A stretch of 64,000 nucleotides of DNA from RHLJ01 sp048058975 (GCA_048058975.1 JBLLNP010000022.1:23840-87839); one strand, 5' to 3'. Shown: positions 16,827 to 27,218, numbered from the stretch's first letter. Numbers and translations: made by a program. The notes: generated by a model from the letters alone, not told the origin.

Positions 16827-17225
16827 CTATCCCTTTGATTGGCACAACTCGACCAATACACCACTATTATCTTTGGGATGAACAAAAGCTACCAACTTGT
16901 TATCTGCTCCGTTTTTGGGCTGTTCATTAAGTACAGTAAATCCCTCGGAACGTAAGCGATCCAGTTCCGCGAAAATATCTGATACTTCGAAAGCTACATG
17001 ATGAAGCCCTTCTCCTTTCTTTTCCACATACTTTGCAATTACTGAGTCTGAAGAAGTAGCTCCAAGCAGTTCCACTTTAGATTCACCGGTTTGAAAGAAC
17101 GCTGTTTCTACTTTCTCAGATTCCACTACCTCTCTTTTGTCGCATGTTTTCTTCAGAATTGTTTCATACGTTTTAATTGCGGCTTCCAAATCTTTTACAG
17201 CAATTCCTACATGATCAATATGCAT
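16827..17225 (-). CDS. mce: Methylmalonyl-CoA epimerase
   Basis: A 132-residue VOC-fold enzyme starting MHIDHVGIAVKDLEAAI at ATG 17225. A longer frame upstream adds 28 hydrophobic residues not found in the family. Metal-site residues are visible: His in IDHVGIAV, the Glu in KVELL, His in GLHHVAFEV and Glu in GVLVELCQ. It interconverts (2R)- and (2S)-methylmalonyl-CoA in propionate and odd-chain acyl-CoA metabolism. The mutase genes are not in this window. Confidence 0.88.
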   Translation of the reverse strand: MHIDHVGIAVKDLEAAIKTYETILKKTCDKREVVESEKVETAFFQTGESKVELLGATSSDSVIAKYVEKKGEGLHHVAFEVSDIFAELDRLRSEGFTVLNEQPKNGADNKLVAFVHPKDNSGVLVELCQSKG

Positions 17226-17316
17226 GATGTACGTTTTTAAGAAGATTAAAAGTGATGTATTTCGTACTATCAGGCACACGAAATAACCACCCGAAATTAT
17301 CAAATACATTCGCTCA

Positions 17317-18189
17317 ATGAAAAAACTTTCCTTATTACTTTTATTAATTTCATTATCTCTTTCCTGTGCTCAATCCGAAAAAGAAGAAGTGCAGACAACA
17401 GATGAAATAGCTATAATAAGTACAGATTTTGGCGAAATATATGTGGCTTTGTATGACGAAACCCCGCTTCATAAACAGAATTTCTTAAAGCTTGCTAAGG
17501 AGGGCTTTTATGACAGCACGACCTTTCATCGCATAATCGAAGAGTTTATGATTCAGGGTGGAGATCCGAATTCAAAAGATGAAATTCCGTTTAATGATGG
17601 TCAGGGAGGTCCGGGTTATACAATATATGCTGAATTCAATACAAAGTTCATCCATAAAAAAGGGGCGCTGGGTGCTGCTCGATTGGGAGATCAGCAAAAC
17701 CCGCAAAAGAAATCCAGTGGTTCTCAATTCTATATTGTACAAGGAAGACCGGTATCCAGTTTAGAGTTAGATCAGGTTTTGGCTAACATTAACAATTCTG
17801 CAGTTCAGGGTTTAATTAGGGAGTACTGCTTTTTACCCGAAAATGCAGGGATATTGGAATCTTTACAACGCAATCAAGCGGCAGGAAGATTAGATAGTGT
17901 TCAGGCTATTATCAATAGAATTGAACCAATTGCTACAGAGGGATATATCCCCAAAACATATTCTCAAGAACAAAGAGATACTTATGCTACACTTGGGGGC
18001 ACACCATTTTTGGATTGGAATTATACTGTATTTGGGGAAGTAATTAAAGGATTGGCAATTGTTGATTCGATCGCTGTTCAGCAAAAAGGACCGTCAGACC
18101 GACCATTGGAAAATATCATAATGACTGTTCGGATTGAAGAAATGCAAAGAGAAAAGATTACTACCGAATTTGGCTATTCCTATAATTAA
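17317..18189 (+). CDS. Cyclophilin-type peptidyl-prolyl isomerase, lipoprotein
   Basis: A 290-residue protein with a lipoprotein signal (LLLLISLSLSC) and hence membrane-tethered in the periplasm or outer membrane. Cyclophilin motifs are FGEIYVALYDETPLHKQNF, then STTFHRIIEEFMIQGGDP with the catalytic Arg, GALGAARLGD, SSGSQFYIVQ and YTVFGEVIKG. About 90 residues rich in charged helices are inserted between the FYIVQG and VFGEV parts, as in other Bacteroidetes-type exported cyclophilins. It speeds proline isomerisation during folding of exported proteins. It is followed by a YwqK-like lipoprotein gene 6 bases on. Confidence 0.92.
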   Translation: MKKLSLLLLLISLSLSCAQSEKEEVQTTDEIAIISTDFGEIYVALYDETPLHKQNFLKLAKEGFYDSTTFHRIIEEFMIQGGDPNSKDEIPFNDGQGGPGYTIYAEFNTKFIHKKGALGAARLGDQQNPQKKSSGSQFYIVQGRPVSSLELDQVLANINNSAVQGLIREYCFLPENAGILESLQRNQAAGRLDSVQAIINRIEPIATEGYIPKTYSQEQRDTYATLGGTPFLDWNYTVFGEVIKGLAIVDSIAVQQKGPSDRPLENIIMTVRIEEMQREKITTEFGYSYN

Positions 18190-18195
18190 ATAGTG

Positions 18196-18945
18196 ATGAG
18201 ATCCACACCCATTTTTAATATTGTTTGTCTGGCGATAATATGTTTGGGATGTGTCACTCAGGAAAAGCCGGATCATTTTTTTCTGGATGGTTACCCGGAT
18301 TTATATTTCGTAGATCAGGATGCTAATCCGGTGCCTACCAGTTTTTTTATAAATGATGCGAATATGAACAGCATGACGATTTATGAAATATCAGATCGTC
18401 CTCTGAAACTGGTCTATCGAAAAACAAAAGAGCCGTACTCAGGATTCATAAGAACCTATCACTGGGGAATATATAATATCGAAGCTGTGTTCGAAGATGG
18501 CAACATCGTACGATTACGTTACTGGCACCCAAACAGACAGCTTGCAATGGATATGGATTATACAACCAATACAGGCAAGGCTTGGGCGAATACCGGCATT
18601 TTATCCATAACCTGGGATGGAAGGGAAACTCAAACCCGGAATACAGCAACAGGGAATATCAGATCCATCCAGAATGATAGCATAAGCTATTTTTTTGATT
18701 TCGATGGGGAATTAAGTTTTTATAGCACCAGAACGGATTCATCAGTCATGCAATATTATGCTGATGGAACTCCTAGATTTTTATTCCCCATTTATAGAAA
18801 TGGAATAAGAGATGGCAAAGTAAAAAGGTGGCACCCAAATGGTCATCTGCGAGCGGAAGGTCAATATAAAGATGGAGTAGAATCAGGAGTTTGGGTTGAG
18901 TATGATTCTCTTGGAAATGAAATCAAAAGAGTGGATTATAATTGA
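18196..18945 (+). CDS. YwqK/MORN-repeat lipoprotein
   Basis: A 249-residue lipoprotein (signal VCLAIICLGC). The C-terminal third holds MORN/YwqK-type repeats: GIRDGKVKRWHPNGHLRAEG and YKDGVESGVWVEYDSLGNEI. Upstream repeats are degenerate (IVRLRYWHPNRQLAMDMDY). Database names such as YwqK-family antitoxin are misleading for these proteins, and no toxin is adjacent. It starts ATG 18196 (a GTG three bases before is in frame) and is probably co-transcribed with the cyclophilin gene. Function unknown. Confidence 0.75.
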   Translation: MRSTPIFNIVCLAIICLGCVTQEKPDHFFLDGYPDLYFVDQDANPVPTSFFINDANMNSMTIYEISDRPLKLVYRKTKEPYSGFIRTYHWGIYNIEAVFEDGNIVRLRYWHPNRQLAMDMDYTTNTGKAWANTGILSITWDGRETQTRNTATGNIRSIQNDSISYFFDFDGELSFYSTRTDSSVMQYYADGTPRFLFPIYRNGIRDGKVKRWHPNGHLRAEGQYKDGVESGVWVEYDSLGNEIKRVDYN

Positions 18946-19020
18946 CCAGAAGGCTCTAGTTTTCAATTGTCTGAGGCATAGATTTTCCTTACTGTGTAGC
19001 TAGTTAACTAATTCAGCATC

Positions 19021-20889
19021 ATGAAATTATCGCTGCCTTCTCTGGATCAGATTGGAGCTGCACTGCTCCGGATGTATAAACGCTTTCCTTTTGTAATAGT
19101 GGTTTCTGTTGTTGGTACAGTAGCAGCTTTATGGCTGGCGGATTTACCATACTCAGAGCAGGACAGCCATCCTGAAGTTTTTGCTATAGCGTTTGTTAGT
19201 GGATTAGGTATTTCTTTCTTATTCGGACTGGCTACGTTTTTAGAGCAAAAGAGCTGGGCAAAATCGGCTAAGTACGGAATACAAATTGTTGGATTAGCAC
19301 TACTTATTATTTACTGGCTGGCTTTAGGCGATAAGTTGATGGATGGGCCGTATGAAATCTGGTATCGATTTTTTCTGTTTACAATTGCTTCACACCTTTT
19401 TGTAGCCTTCGCTCCATTTATTGGTTCGGAAAATGTTGATCAGTTCTGGGAATACAATAAAAGCCTTTTTCTAAGGATTCTACTTTCTGTGCTGTATTCA
19501 GGAGTGCTTTTTATTGGGTTGAGCGTAGCCTTATTAGCTCTGGATAATTTGTTGAATCTGGATATTGATGGAGAAAGCTATTTCCAACTCTTTCTTTTTC
19601 TGGGTGGGATTTTCAATACATGGTTTTTTCTAACGGGTGTTCCCGAAAAAGATGAAATCCGGGAAGGAAGCATCCTGTTTCCAAAAGGGCTGAAGGTATT
19701 TGTGCAGTATGTACTCATTCCTTTAGTTACCGCATATATTGTGATTTTATACCTCTATCTGGGGAAAATCATGCTTCAATGGGAGCTACCGAATGGGTGG
19801 GTTTCTAACCTGGTACTTACGTTTTCAATAGCGGGAATTTTATCACTGCTCCTCCTGTATCCAATCCGGGATAGCAAAGACTATAACTGGATTCGAGTCT
19901 ATTCAAAGGGATACTATCTGGCTCTTATTCCTTTGATTGGATTACTGATGGTTTCAATCTGGGTGCGTATCTCAGAATACGGTGTAACCATAAACCGCTA
20001 TTTTGTGGCAACGCTGGGGGTCTGGCTGACCGGGATTGTCGTTTACTTTATCCTCAGTAAAGCCAAAAGCATAAAAGTGATTCCCATTTCATTATGTTTG
20101 ATCGCTATCGGAGTTTCCTTTGGTCCGCTTGGAGCTTTTGCGGTTTCGGAGCGAAGCCAGTTAGGAAGGTTTGAGGAGATTTTGGAAAAATACTCTATGC
20201 TGGATGAACACAACAAAATCATTCAAAAAAAAGAAGAGGAAGAAGTACCATTTGAAGACAGAAAAGAGTTGAGTTCATTAGCAGATTATGTAGTCGAAAA
20301 TCATGATGCGAACACTTTTGGTAAGTATTTTGATATTCCTATAATAGGGATACTCGAAGATTCTATTGCTGATAAAGAAACGGAAGCAAATATAAGTTTT
20401 GAGAATGATTCTGAGAAAATAATAACAGCTTTAGGTATCGAATATGTTGAATATTGGGAAAGTAGTGAAAAAGTAACAAATTACTTTCGATTGGCATCAA
20501 CCAGGGAGTTTTTAGAAGACATTAAAGATTTTGATTATGCCTCTAACGAAATCTCTTTTTCTAAAGAACAAAACACAAAGTTGATAAAATCAGGAGACAC
20601 ATCACTCTCAATTGATTTCAACTTCGAAGAAGTTCTTTTTGTGTTAACACTTTCTCAAAACAAAGAATCAATCGAGATCCCAATGTTCGATTTTGTTGAA
20701 ACTCTGTACGAAAAGTATCCTAATTGGTCAGCTCAAGATTCTTATATTCCAATTTCCGATATGAAACTTGAGGCTGAAAACAACGATGTTAAAGTGTTGC
20801 TAATACTAACGTACATATCAGGTCAGAATGTTGAAGGGTTAAAAACTGAAAAGTTGTCGGCTATATTCTATATCAAAGAAAAACAATGA
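19021..20889 (+). CDS. DUF4153 multi-pass membrane protein
   Basis: A 622-residue protein. Residues about 15-385 contain around ten hydrophobic helices. The motif NLDIDGESYFQLFLFLGGIFNTWFF (shown for orientation, in parts NLDIDGESYF and FNTWFFLTGVP) and later WIRVYSKGYYLALIPL match DUF4153. The C-terminal 230 residues are polar, rich in Glu/Lys/Asp and probably soluble. Function unknown. Its TGA overlaps the ATG of the next gene, so the two are translationally coupled. Confidence 0.8.
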   Translation: MKLSLPSLDQIGAALLRMYKRFPFVIVVSVVGTVAALWLADLPYSEQDSHPEVFAIAFVSGLGISFLFGLATFLEQKSWAKSAKYGIQIVGLALLIIYWLALGDKLMDGPYEIWYRFFLFTIASHLFVAFAPFIGSENVDQFWEYNKSLFLRILLSVLYSGVLFIGLSVALLALDNLLNLDIDGESYFQLFLFLGGIFNTWFFLTGVPEKDEIREGSILFPKGLKVFVQYVLIPLVTAYIVILYLYLGKIMLQWELPNGWVSNLVLTFSIAGILSLLLLYPIRDSKDYNWIRVYSKGYYLALIPLIGLLMVSIWVRISEYGVTINRYFVATLGVWLTGIVVYFILSKAKSIKVIPISLCLIAIGVSFGPLGAFAVSERSQLGRFEEILEKYSMLDEHNKIIQKKEEEEVPFEDRKELSSLADYVVENHDANTFGKYFDIPIIGILEDSIADKETEANISFENDSEKIITALGIEYVEYWESSEKVTNYFRLASTREFLEDIKDFDYASNEISFSKEQNTKLIKSGDTSLSIDFNFEEVLFVLTLSQNKESIEIPMFDFVETLYEKYPNWSAQDSYIPISDMKLEAENNDVKVLLILTYISGQNVEGLKTEKLSAIFYIKEKQ

Positions 20890-21977
20890 AACATCACCCT
20901 ATCAAAACTGTTCGCGAATACCCTTTCTGGATGAAAACCGCCATTACTCTGGGCGGACTTTCCTTGCTCTTTGTAATTATGAGCTATGGCAAATTCATTC
21001 TAATGCCGCTTGCTTTTGCCGCTTTTCTATCTATGTTGCTAAACCCCATTGCAAATAAACTGGAAAGTTGGAAACTGGGCAGGGCTTTCAGCATTATTCT
21101 TACCATTTTGTTAGTTTTAGTGGTGTTTGCTGGCATAATCACCTTAATTTCTGCTCAGTTTGTACAATTCGCGGAACGCATACCTGAAGTAACAGAACGG
21201 CTTAAGGATACAACCGCAGATGGAATCCGATTTTTGGAAGAAACCGTTGGGCTTTCTCAGGAGCAAAGAACGAACTACCTCCAACAAGGACTTTCTAATC
21301 TTATTGACAGTAGTGGTCAGTATGCCAGTTCTTTTCTCGGGGCAACTACCAATGCGTTCACGCTCATGTCGCTCATCCCCATTTTCATCTTCTTTATGTT
21401 GTATTACAAAGAGATGTACCAGACCTTCTTCGAGAAGTTGTTTGAGCAAAAAGACGGAACTTCCAGAATCGATATTGTTCTTACCGATGTACAAGATGTA
21501 ACCCAGAATTACCTGGTGGGGATGCTTACTGTAATTGGGATTCTTGCCGTTTTAAATACAACCGGGTTATTAATTATTGGTATGGAACACGCCATTTTCT
21601 TTGGGGTGTTTGCTTCCCTGCTGGCAGTAATTCCTTATATCGGAATTATTATTGGGGCACTACCACCATTACTTTTTGCTTTTCTTTTGGGAGATTCCCT
21701 GCTTCAACCTGTATTGGTAATTGCAGTATTTGGAACCGTTCAGTTTTTGGAAGGCAATTTTATCACCCCGAGAATTGTAGGTTCCAAGGTCTCTATCAAC
21801 CCTTTTATGGCCATGCTCGCCTTAATCATCGGCGGTGAAATCTGGGGGATTTCCGGAATGATTCTGTTCGTTCCGCTGATTGGAATCCTGCGTGTTATTT
21901 TCGAAGAAATTGAAAGCTTGAAACCTTATGGGTATTTGTTGGGGAATAGGATTGAGTACAATTCAGGTAGTTCGTAA
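20886..21977 (+). CDS. AI-2E family transporter (PerM-like)
   Basis: A 363-residue membrane protein with seven to eight hydrophobic helices. Family landmarks are PLAFAAFLSMLLNPIANKLE after the first helices, a soluble helical segment (res 90-150), and the C-terminal block GALPPLLFAFLLGD ... QFLEGNFITPRIVGSKVSINP. These match the AI-2E/UPF0118 family (TqsA, PerM, sodium/proton antiporters). The real substrate is unknown. ATGA overlap with the DUF4153 gene indicates a two-gene operon. Confidence 0.9.
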   Translation: MKHHPIKTVREYPFWMKTAITLGGLSLLFVIMSYGKFILMPLAFAAFLSMLLNPIANKLESWKLGRAFSIILTILLVLVVFAGIITLISAQFVQFAERIPEVTERLKDTTADGIRFLEETVGLSQEQRTNYLQQGLSNLIDSSGQYASSFLGATTNAFTLMSLIPIFIFFMLYYKEMYQTFFEKLFEQKDGTSRIDIVLTDVQDVTQNYLVGMLTVIGILAVLNTTGLLIIGMEHAIFFGVFASLLAVIPYIGIIIGALPPLLFAFLLGDSLLQPVLVIAVFGTVQFLEGNFITPRIVGSKVSINPFMAMLALIIGGEIWGISGMILFVPLIGILRVIFEEIESLKPYGYLLGNRIEYNSGSS

Positions 21978-21980
21978 GGA

Positions 21981-23738
21981 TTATTTCCCCCTAAAAAACT
22001 CCATCACTTCTTCCGCGCTTTTGGCATTGAGCACCCGCTCTTTTTCATATTTCCCCTTTCGGGCAATCATTACCCCGTACTTCATTAAATCAATACCATC
22101 AATGCTGTGAGCATCGGGGTTGATGGAGGTCATAAGGTTTACTTCTTTGGCTTTGTTTCCGAAGCTCCAGTCAAGGTCCAAACGAAGTGGATTGGCATTA
22201 ATCTCAATAGAGGTATTATGCTCTGCAGCCAGAGCCACCAGTTCATTCAGATCAATATCGCTACCGTTTCGTTTTAAGAGCAATCGTCCGGTTGGGTGAC
22301 CAATCATCCGGGTGAATGGGTTTTTAATCGCGTTTCGGAAACGCTCCATCATTTTGTCTCTGGGCATATCCAGGGTTTGGTGTACACTGGCGATCACAAA
22401 ATCAAAACCTTCCAAAATTTGATCAGAATAGTCGAGGCTTCCATCTGCAAGAATATCCGACTCAATCCCTTTCATAATGACGAAGTCTTTTCCAGCACTT
22501 TTAAACTCTTCATTCAGTTGGTCGATTTCTTCCCATTGTTGCTTCACTTCGTCTTCAGAAAGTCCGCCGGCATAGGCTGCTGTTTTGGAGTGATCGGTGA
22601 TTCCCAGGTATTCATAGCCCCGCTCTATACAGGCCTCAGCCATCTCCCGGATTGAAAATTTTCCATCACTCCAGGTACTATGTGCATGGATCACACCTCG
22701 AATGTCAGCATCGGTAACCAAGGATAATTCTTCCTGGTTTTCATAAATATCAAACTCTCCACGATCTTCCCTTAGCTCAGGTGGAACCCAGCTCAAACCT
22801 AGTAGTTTGTAAATGTCTGATTCATTTTCAAAAGGATGGGGAGCGTCCCAATTGGTTTCTCCGTTTTCAAACAGATCGTACAAACCATATTCATTCAGGC
22901 TCATTTTTCTATCACGGGCTCGGGAACGCATCACCACATTATGTTCCTTGCTTCCGGTAAAGTACATGAGTGCAGCAGCGAAATTTTCAGGTTTTACAAT
23001 GCGAAGATCAACCTGCCGTCCTTCATTGGTTCTCACTGAACTTTTGGTATCTCCACGACCAAGTACTTCTGTTACCCGTTCGTGAGAGGTAAAGACATCA
23101 AATAGATTTGAAATATGTTGTTCTTCGGCGGCAATAAGAATGTCGATATCCCCAATGGTTTCTTTTGCGCGGCGCAAAGAGCCCGCGACTTCAATTTTCT
23201 GAACACCTTCCAGATCTTTAAGGCTTTCATAAATCGATTCAGCTATTTTGGTAGCTTGATCGAGCCTGCACCGTTCATCAAATTTTTCCATCCACTCAAT
23301 CGACTTGGCTATTTTTTCGGCCGATTTTCCTCCGAGTCCGGGAAGTTTTGCTAACTCACCATTTTCGATCAATCCTTTAAGTTCGTCAATTTCGGTAATC
23401 CCAAACTCTTCATGAATTTTGAGAATATTTTTTGGCCCGAGTCCGGAAATATCCAACCATTTAATTAACCCGAGGGGCACTTTTTCTTTGAAGGCTTCCA
23501 GAACCGGCATCTTTCCTGTCTCGGCATACGCGTAAATATCCTCAGCTATTGACTTTCCAATCCCTTTAATATCGGTCAGGTTTTTATTGCTTATGTATTC
23601 GTTGATATCAACACTCAACCCTTTAATAGTTTGGGATGCTTTATCGAAAGCGATGGCTTTAAAGCGGTTTTCTCCGGCCAGCTGCATGAGCTGGAATACA
23701 AGATTGAGTTGTTCGGCTACATCCTGATTTGTTGGCAT
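21981..23738 (-). CDS. polX: Family X DNA polymerase with C-terminal PHP domain
   Basis: A 585-residue PolX. The N-terminal helix-hairpin-helix lyase-like domain contains IKGIGKSIAEDIYAY and LSGLGPKNI-type hairpins. The nucleotidyltransferase palm has GSLRRAKETIGDIDILI, with the DID metal ligands, and VDLRIV, then YFTGSKEHN. The C-terminal PHP phosphoesterase (about 345-585) has GVIHAHSTWSDGK, LGITDHSK and NPDAHSID. It fills short gaps in base-excision repair, with 3'-5' exonuclease from the PHP domain. Length and domain order are normal. Confidence 0.95.
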   Translation of the reverse strand: MPTNQDVAEQLNLVFQLMQLAGENRFKAIAFDKASQTIKGLSVDINEYISNKNLTDIKGIGKSIAEDIYAYAETGKMPVLEAFKEKVPLGLIKWLDISGLGPKNILKIHEEFGITEIDELKGLIENGELAKLPGLGGKSAEKIAKSIEWMEKFDERCRLDQATKIAESIYESLKDLEGVQKIEVAGSLRRAKETIGDIDILIAAEEQHISNLFDVFTSHERVTEVLGRGDTKSSVRTNEGRQVDLRIVKPENFAAALMYFTGSKEHNVVMRSRARDRKMSLNEYGLYDLFENGETNWDAPHPFENESDIYKLLGLSWVPPELREDRGEFDIYENQEELSLVTDADIRGVIHAHSTWSDGKFSIREMAEACIERGYEYLGITDHSKTAAYAGGLSEDEVKQQWEEIDQLNEEFKSAGKDFVIMKGIESDILADGSLDYSDQILEGFDFVIASVHQTLDMPRDKMMERFRNAIKNPFTRMIGHPTGRLLLKRNGSDIDLNELVALAAEHNTSIEINANPLRLDLDWSFGNKAKEVNLMTSINPDAHSIDGIDLMKYGVMIARKGKYEKERVLNAKSAEEVMEFFRGK

Positions 23739-23812
23739 CTTAATGTGTTTAGTAAATTACTTTAGTTATAAAAGTACAGGTATAGAAGTGAAACTGGAAG
23801 ACTTAAGTAGAT

Positions 23813-24571
23813 TCAGTTTTCTATTTCCTGATGAATCCATTCCACGAATTCAGATACCCGGGTGTAATACTCATATACACCATACACTCCTTCGGGTCTT
23901 CGCAATCCTCTTCCATTTTGATGTGAACTGACTCCCATCAAATAAGGCTGCCCCTCTTCAAACCATAAGGCCGGACCACCACTGTCGCCGGGACCGCTGA
24001 TTCCTTCTAAGGGTAGAGCGCTTTCTGAACCGGGTTCATCAAAAGTAAATCGAATAAAGCCATTTTCAGTTATTTGATCTACCCTATTCTGCGCTGCACG
24101 CATAACATCATCTTTAATAATAGCGCCTTCAATCATCCCTTTATCTCCGGTACCAGACCATCCTGTGCCAGCAAAAATGATAACTTTACCAAGTTCGTCA
24201 CTACCAGTATAAAGCGTAGCAAGTTCAACATTAGGCACTTTTTCTTTTAGAATCAGAATAGCGATATCATTTTCTAAGCTTCTTCGAATATTAAATTCAG
24301 GATGAATAACAATTTTTTTAATCTCATATTCTGCCCCATTAATGAGTACATGCTTCTCACTATCAATGTAAACAGCTACATGTGCAGCAGTTATAATTAC
24401 ATTATCCCGGATAAATGTTCCACATCCGGCGCTAAGATTTACAACAGAACCTGCATACTTTTCAGCCAGTTCGATATACTCAGCATCCTCCACATCATGC
24501 CTCATCACAATATTTGGCAGCAATCCGGAAAAGATTATTAGGGTAGTTATTAACGAAATAAAGAGTTGCAT
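23813..24571 (-). CDS. Trypsin-like (S1) serine protease, exported
   Basis: A 252-residue chymotrypsin-fold protease with an N-terminal signal sequence (LFISLITTLIIFSGLLPN). The triad is visible: His in VIITAAHVAV, Asp in LENDIAILIL, and Ser in GISGPGDSGGPAL. The preceding SAGCGTFI Cys and the lack of a PDZ domain distinguish it from DegP. It probably acts in the periplasm or outside the cell; its substrate is unknown. Confidence 0.88.
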   Translation of the reverse strand: MQLFISLITTLIIFSGLLPNIVMRHDVEDAEYIELAEKYAGSVVNLSAGCGTFIRDNVIITAAHVAVYIDSEKHVLINGAEYEIKKIVIHPEFNIRRSLENDIAILILKEKVPNVELATLYTGSDELGKVIIFAGTGWSGTGDKGMIEGAIIKDDVMRAAQNRVDQITENGFIRFTFDEPGSESALPLEGISGPGDSGGPALWFEEGQPYLMGVSSHQNGRGLRRPEGVYGVYEYYTRVSEFVEWIHQEIEN

Positions 24572-24698
24572 AATGAAATTTGTTTAGTCGTTATGTCAAA
24601 GCTTTTGAAAGTAAAGTAAAACTTATACAAAAAGGTTGTTCATTCCATTTTGTTGCTGTACAATTAGCAGTAATTCAAAATTTGAACAATACAGCAAC

Positions 24699-27197
24699 AT
24701 GAAACGATTTTACTCTTTATTGCTACTTACAGCATTTACTTCTTTAAATCTTATTGCTCAATTACAGTCGCCTGCAGAATTTCTTGGTTATGAACTGGGA
24801 GAGCAGTGGACACCTCATTATAAAGTATATAACTACTTCCATCATGTAGCAGGTAATTCCGATCTAGTAATTATTCAGGATTATGGGAAAACCTACGAAG
24901 GAAGGGAGCTTACCCATGTGGTTGTAACCTCAGAGTCCAATCAGGCTAATCTCGAAGAAATTCGCACGAATAATTTAAAACTGGTTGGATTTGAGTCAGG
25001 CGATCCTACAGAGAATACAAAAGCGATCGTTTGGTTAAGCTATAACGTTCATGGAAATGAAACTTCTTCCAGCGAAGCCGCTATGTATACCATTTACGAG
25101 TTGGTAACTAATAAAACGGCTTGGCTAGATGATGTAGTAGTGATTATGGATCCGATGGTGAACCCTGATGGAAGAGATCGATACGTAAACTGGAATCGTT
25201 CGGTAACGGGAGTTCAGTTTGATGCAAATCCAGAGGCAAGAGAACATAATGAGCCATGGCCGGGGGGAAGGGTTAATCATTATTATTTTGATTTAAACCG
25301 CGATTGGGCATGGCAAACACAGGTAGAAAGTCAGCAAAGAATTCAGGCTTACTTACAGTGGATGCCCCATGTGCATGTGGACTTCCATGAGCAGGGATAT
25401 AATGCCCCATACTATTTTGCACCGGCTGCGGAACCTTTTCATGAAGCCATAACCGATTGGCAACGCGAATACCAAACCATGATTGGGAAGAACAACGCCA
25501 AGTATTTTGATGAAAATAACTGGTTGTATTTCACCAGAGAAATCTTTGATCTGTTTTATCCCAGCTACGGAGATACCTGGCCTACTTTTAATGGAGCAAT
25601 CGGAATGACCTATGAGCAAGCGGGGCATAGTCGCGCGGGACTAGGGATTATTACCAATCAAGGAGATACGCTTACGCTTCGAGATCGACTAATCCATCAC
25701 GGTACAACCGGATTATCCACGGTAGAGATCACCTCTCAAAACGCGGGAAAAGTGGTAGATGAATTCAGCTCTTACTTTGCTGAAACCAGAGAGAACGGTT
25801 CCGGCGAATACAAAACATTCATCGTTAAGAAGAGCAGTAATCCTGATAATGTTGCTCGTATGATGCGCTACTTGCTGGATCAGAAAATCTCGGTGAGAGC
25901 AGCAGAAAGAGCTTCCACTGTATCCGGCTATAATTTTGATAACGGAGAAACAGAGCGGGTTTCTATAGAAGCTGGAGATTATGTAATTACCACCCGCCAA
26001 CCTCAAGGCACTTTAGTCCGGGTTCTTTTTGAGCCTAAACCCGAATTAGCGGATTCTCTTACCTATGATATTACTTCCTGGGAAGCGCATTATTCATTTG
26101 GAGTAGATGGTTTTGCTCTTAAGAATGAGGTTGCCACAACAGGAATCTCCCTAGAAACCGAGCCAACACTTTCTCCCAATATTGCTAAACCATACGCGTA
26201 TTTATTAAAATGGAACTCCTTTGAGGATGGAAAGTTTTTAGGTCACATTCTTAAAAAAGGAGTTAAGGCCCGTTTTTCTGAAGTTCCTTTTTCGATGAAT
26301 GGAGATCAATATCCTGCAGGAACGCTGGTAATAACCAGAAATGGAAATGAGCGACTATCTGACTTTGACATGATTGTAAAAGATGCGGCCGCTTTGATGA
26401 ATAGAGACTTGGTTCCTGTTGCGAGTGGAATGGTTAATTCAGGAAAAGATTTCGGTTCATCTTCAATTCGATTAGTTACAGCTCCAAGAGTTGGATTAAT
26501 TGCCGGAGAAGGAACCAGTAGTAATATGGTAGGTCACATCTGGCATTATTTCGATACTCAACTGGAATACCCGGTTACCTTAGTTAACAGAGACGACCTC
26601 GGCCAGATTGAATGGAGCGACTATGATGTGTTTTTGATGCCTTCTGGTTCTTATGGAAGTGCATTTGGCGATGAAGGTATGAAACAACTTAAAGACTGGA
26701 TCAGAGGAGGAGGAACTTTGATAGCGGTAGGTGGAGCAAATGGGTTTTTGGCTGGAAAAGATGGCTTTAATTTATCCAGAAAGTCTTCGGAAAGTGAAAA
26801 TGATGATGATATGGAAAGCCGTTTAAGAAAATATGCAGAAGCCGAACGGTCTTTTCTCCCCAACTTTAACGCCGGCGCAATTTATGAACTTACGATGGAT
26901 AACAGCCATCCTTTAGCGTTTGGTTACAGTGACGAATACATGTCTCTTAAACTTGGATCTACCGCTTACGAATATCTGGAAAACGGTTGGAATGTGGGAG
27001 TAGCAAAAGACGGAACACCAAGAAGTGGTTTTGTGGGAAGCAAAGCTCAGTTAAATCTGAAAGGTTCACTCTCTTATGGTGTTCAAAATATGGGAGCTGG
27101 TGCTGTAGTTTATATGATTGATGATCCTTTCTTCAGAGGCTTCTGGCACAATGGAAAAGTGTTGATCAACAATGCAGTATTTTTTGTTGGTAATTAG
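24699..27197 (+). CDS. M14-family zinc carboxypeptidase, secreted
   Basis: An 832-residue protein from ATG 24699, which begins a clear signal peptide (MKRFYSLLLLTAFTSLNLIAQ). An upstream in-frame ATG at 24636 adds 21 residues before it and is rejected. The peptidase domain has HGNETSSSE near residue 117 (zinc HxxE), NPDGRDRYVNW, HVDFHEQGYNAPYYF near residue 225 (third zinc His) and TYEQAGHSRAG near residue 303 (catalytic Glu). After about 600 there is a glutamine-amidotransferase-like fold segment (DYDVFLMPSGSYG). It would remove C-terminal residues from extracellular peptides. Followed by a strong terminator. Confidence 0.9.
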   Translation: MKRFYSLLLLTAFTSLNLIAQLQSPAEFLGYELGEQWTPHYKVYNYFHHVAGNSDLVIIQDYGKTYEGRELTHVVVTSESNQANLEEIRTNNLKLVGFESGDPTENTKAIVWLSYNVHGNETSSSEAAMYTIYELVTNKTAWLDDVVVIMDPMVNPDGRDRYVNWNRSVTGVQFDANPEAREHNEPWPGGRVNHYYFDLNRDWAWQTQVESQQRIQAYLQWMPHVHVDFHEQGYNAPYYFAPAAEPFHEAITDWQREYQTMIGKNNAKYFDENNWLYFTREIFDLFYPSYGDTWPTFNGAIGMTYEQAGHSRAGLGIITNQGDTLTLRDRLIHHGTTGLSTVEITSQNAGKVVDEFSSYFAETRENGSGEYKTFIVKKSSNPDNVARMMRYLLDQKISVRAAERASTVSGYNFDNGETERVSIEAGDYVITTRQPQGTLVRVLFEPKPELADSLTYDITSWEAHYSFGVDGFALKNEVATTGISLETEPTLSPNIAKPYAYLLKWNSFEDGKFLGHILKKGVKARFSEVPFSMNGDQYPAGTLVITRNGNERLSDFDMIVKDAAALMNRDLVPVASGMVNSGKDFGSSSIRLVTAPRVGLIAGEGTSSNMVGHIWHYFDTQLEYPVTLVNRDDLGQIEWSDYDVFLMPSGSYGSAFGDEGMKQLKDWIRGGGTLIAVGGANGFLAGKDGFNLSRKSSESENDDDMESRLRKYAEAERSFLPNFNAGAIYELTMDNSHPLAFGYSDEYMSLKLGSTAYEYLENGWNVGVAKDGTPRSGFVGSKAQLNLKGSLSYGVQNMGAGAVVYMIDDPFFRGFWHNGKVLINNAVFFVGN

Positions 27198-27218
27198 AAC
27201 TTTACCATACTTTTATTC

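Noticed and set aside
18196..18945. Toxin-antitoxin system (YwqK antitoxin annotation)
   Set aside because: The protein is a MORN-repeat lipoprotein and no toxin gene is adjacent.
24636..24698. Upstream start of the M14 peptidase
   Set aside because: It would place 21 residues, Cys-rich and not conserved, before a clear signal peptide beginning at 24699.
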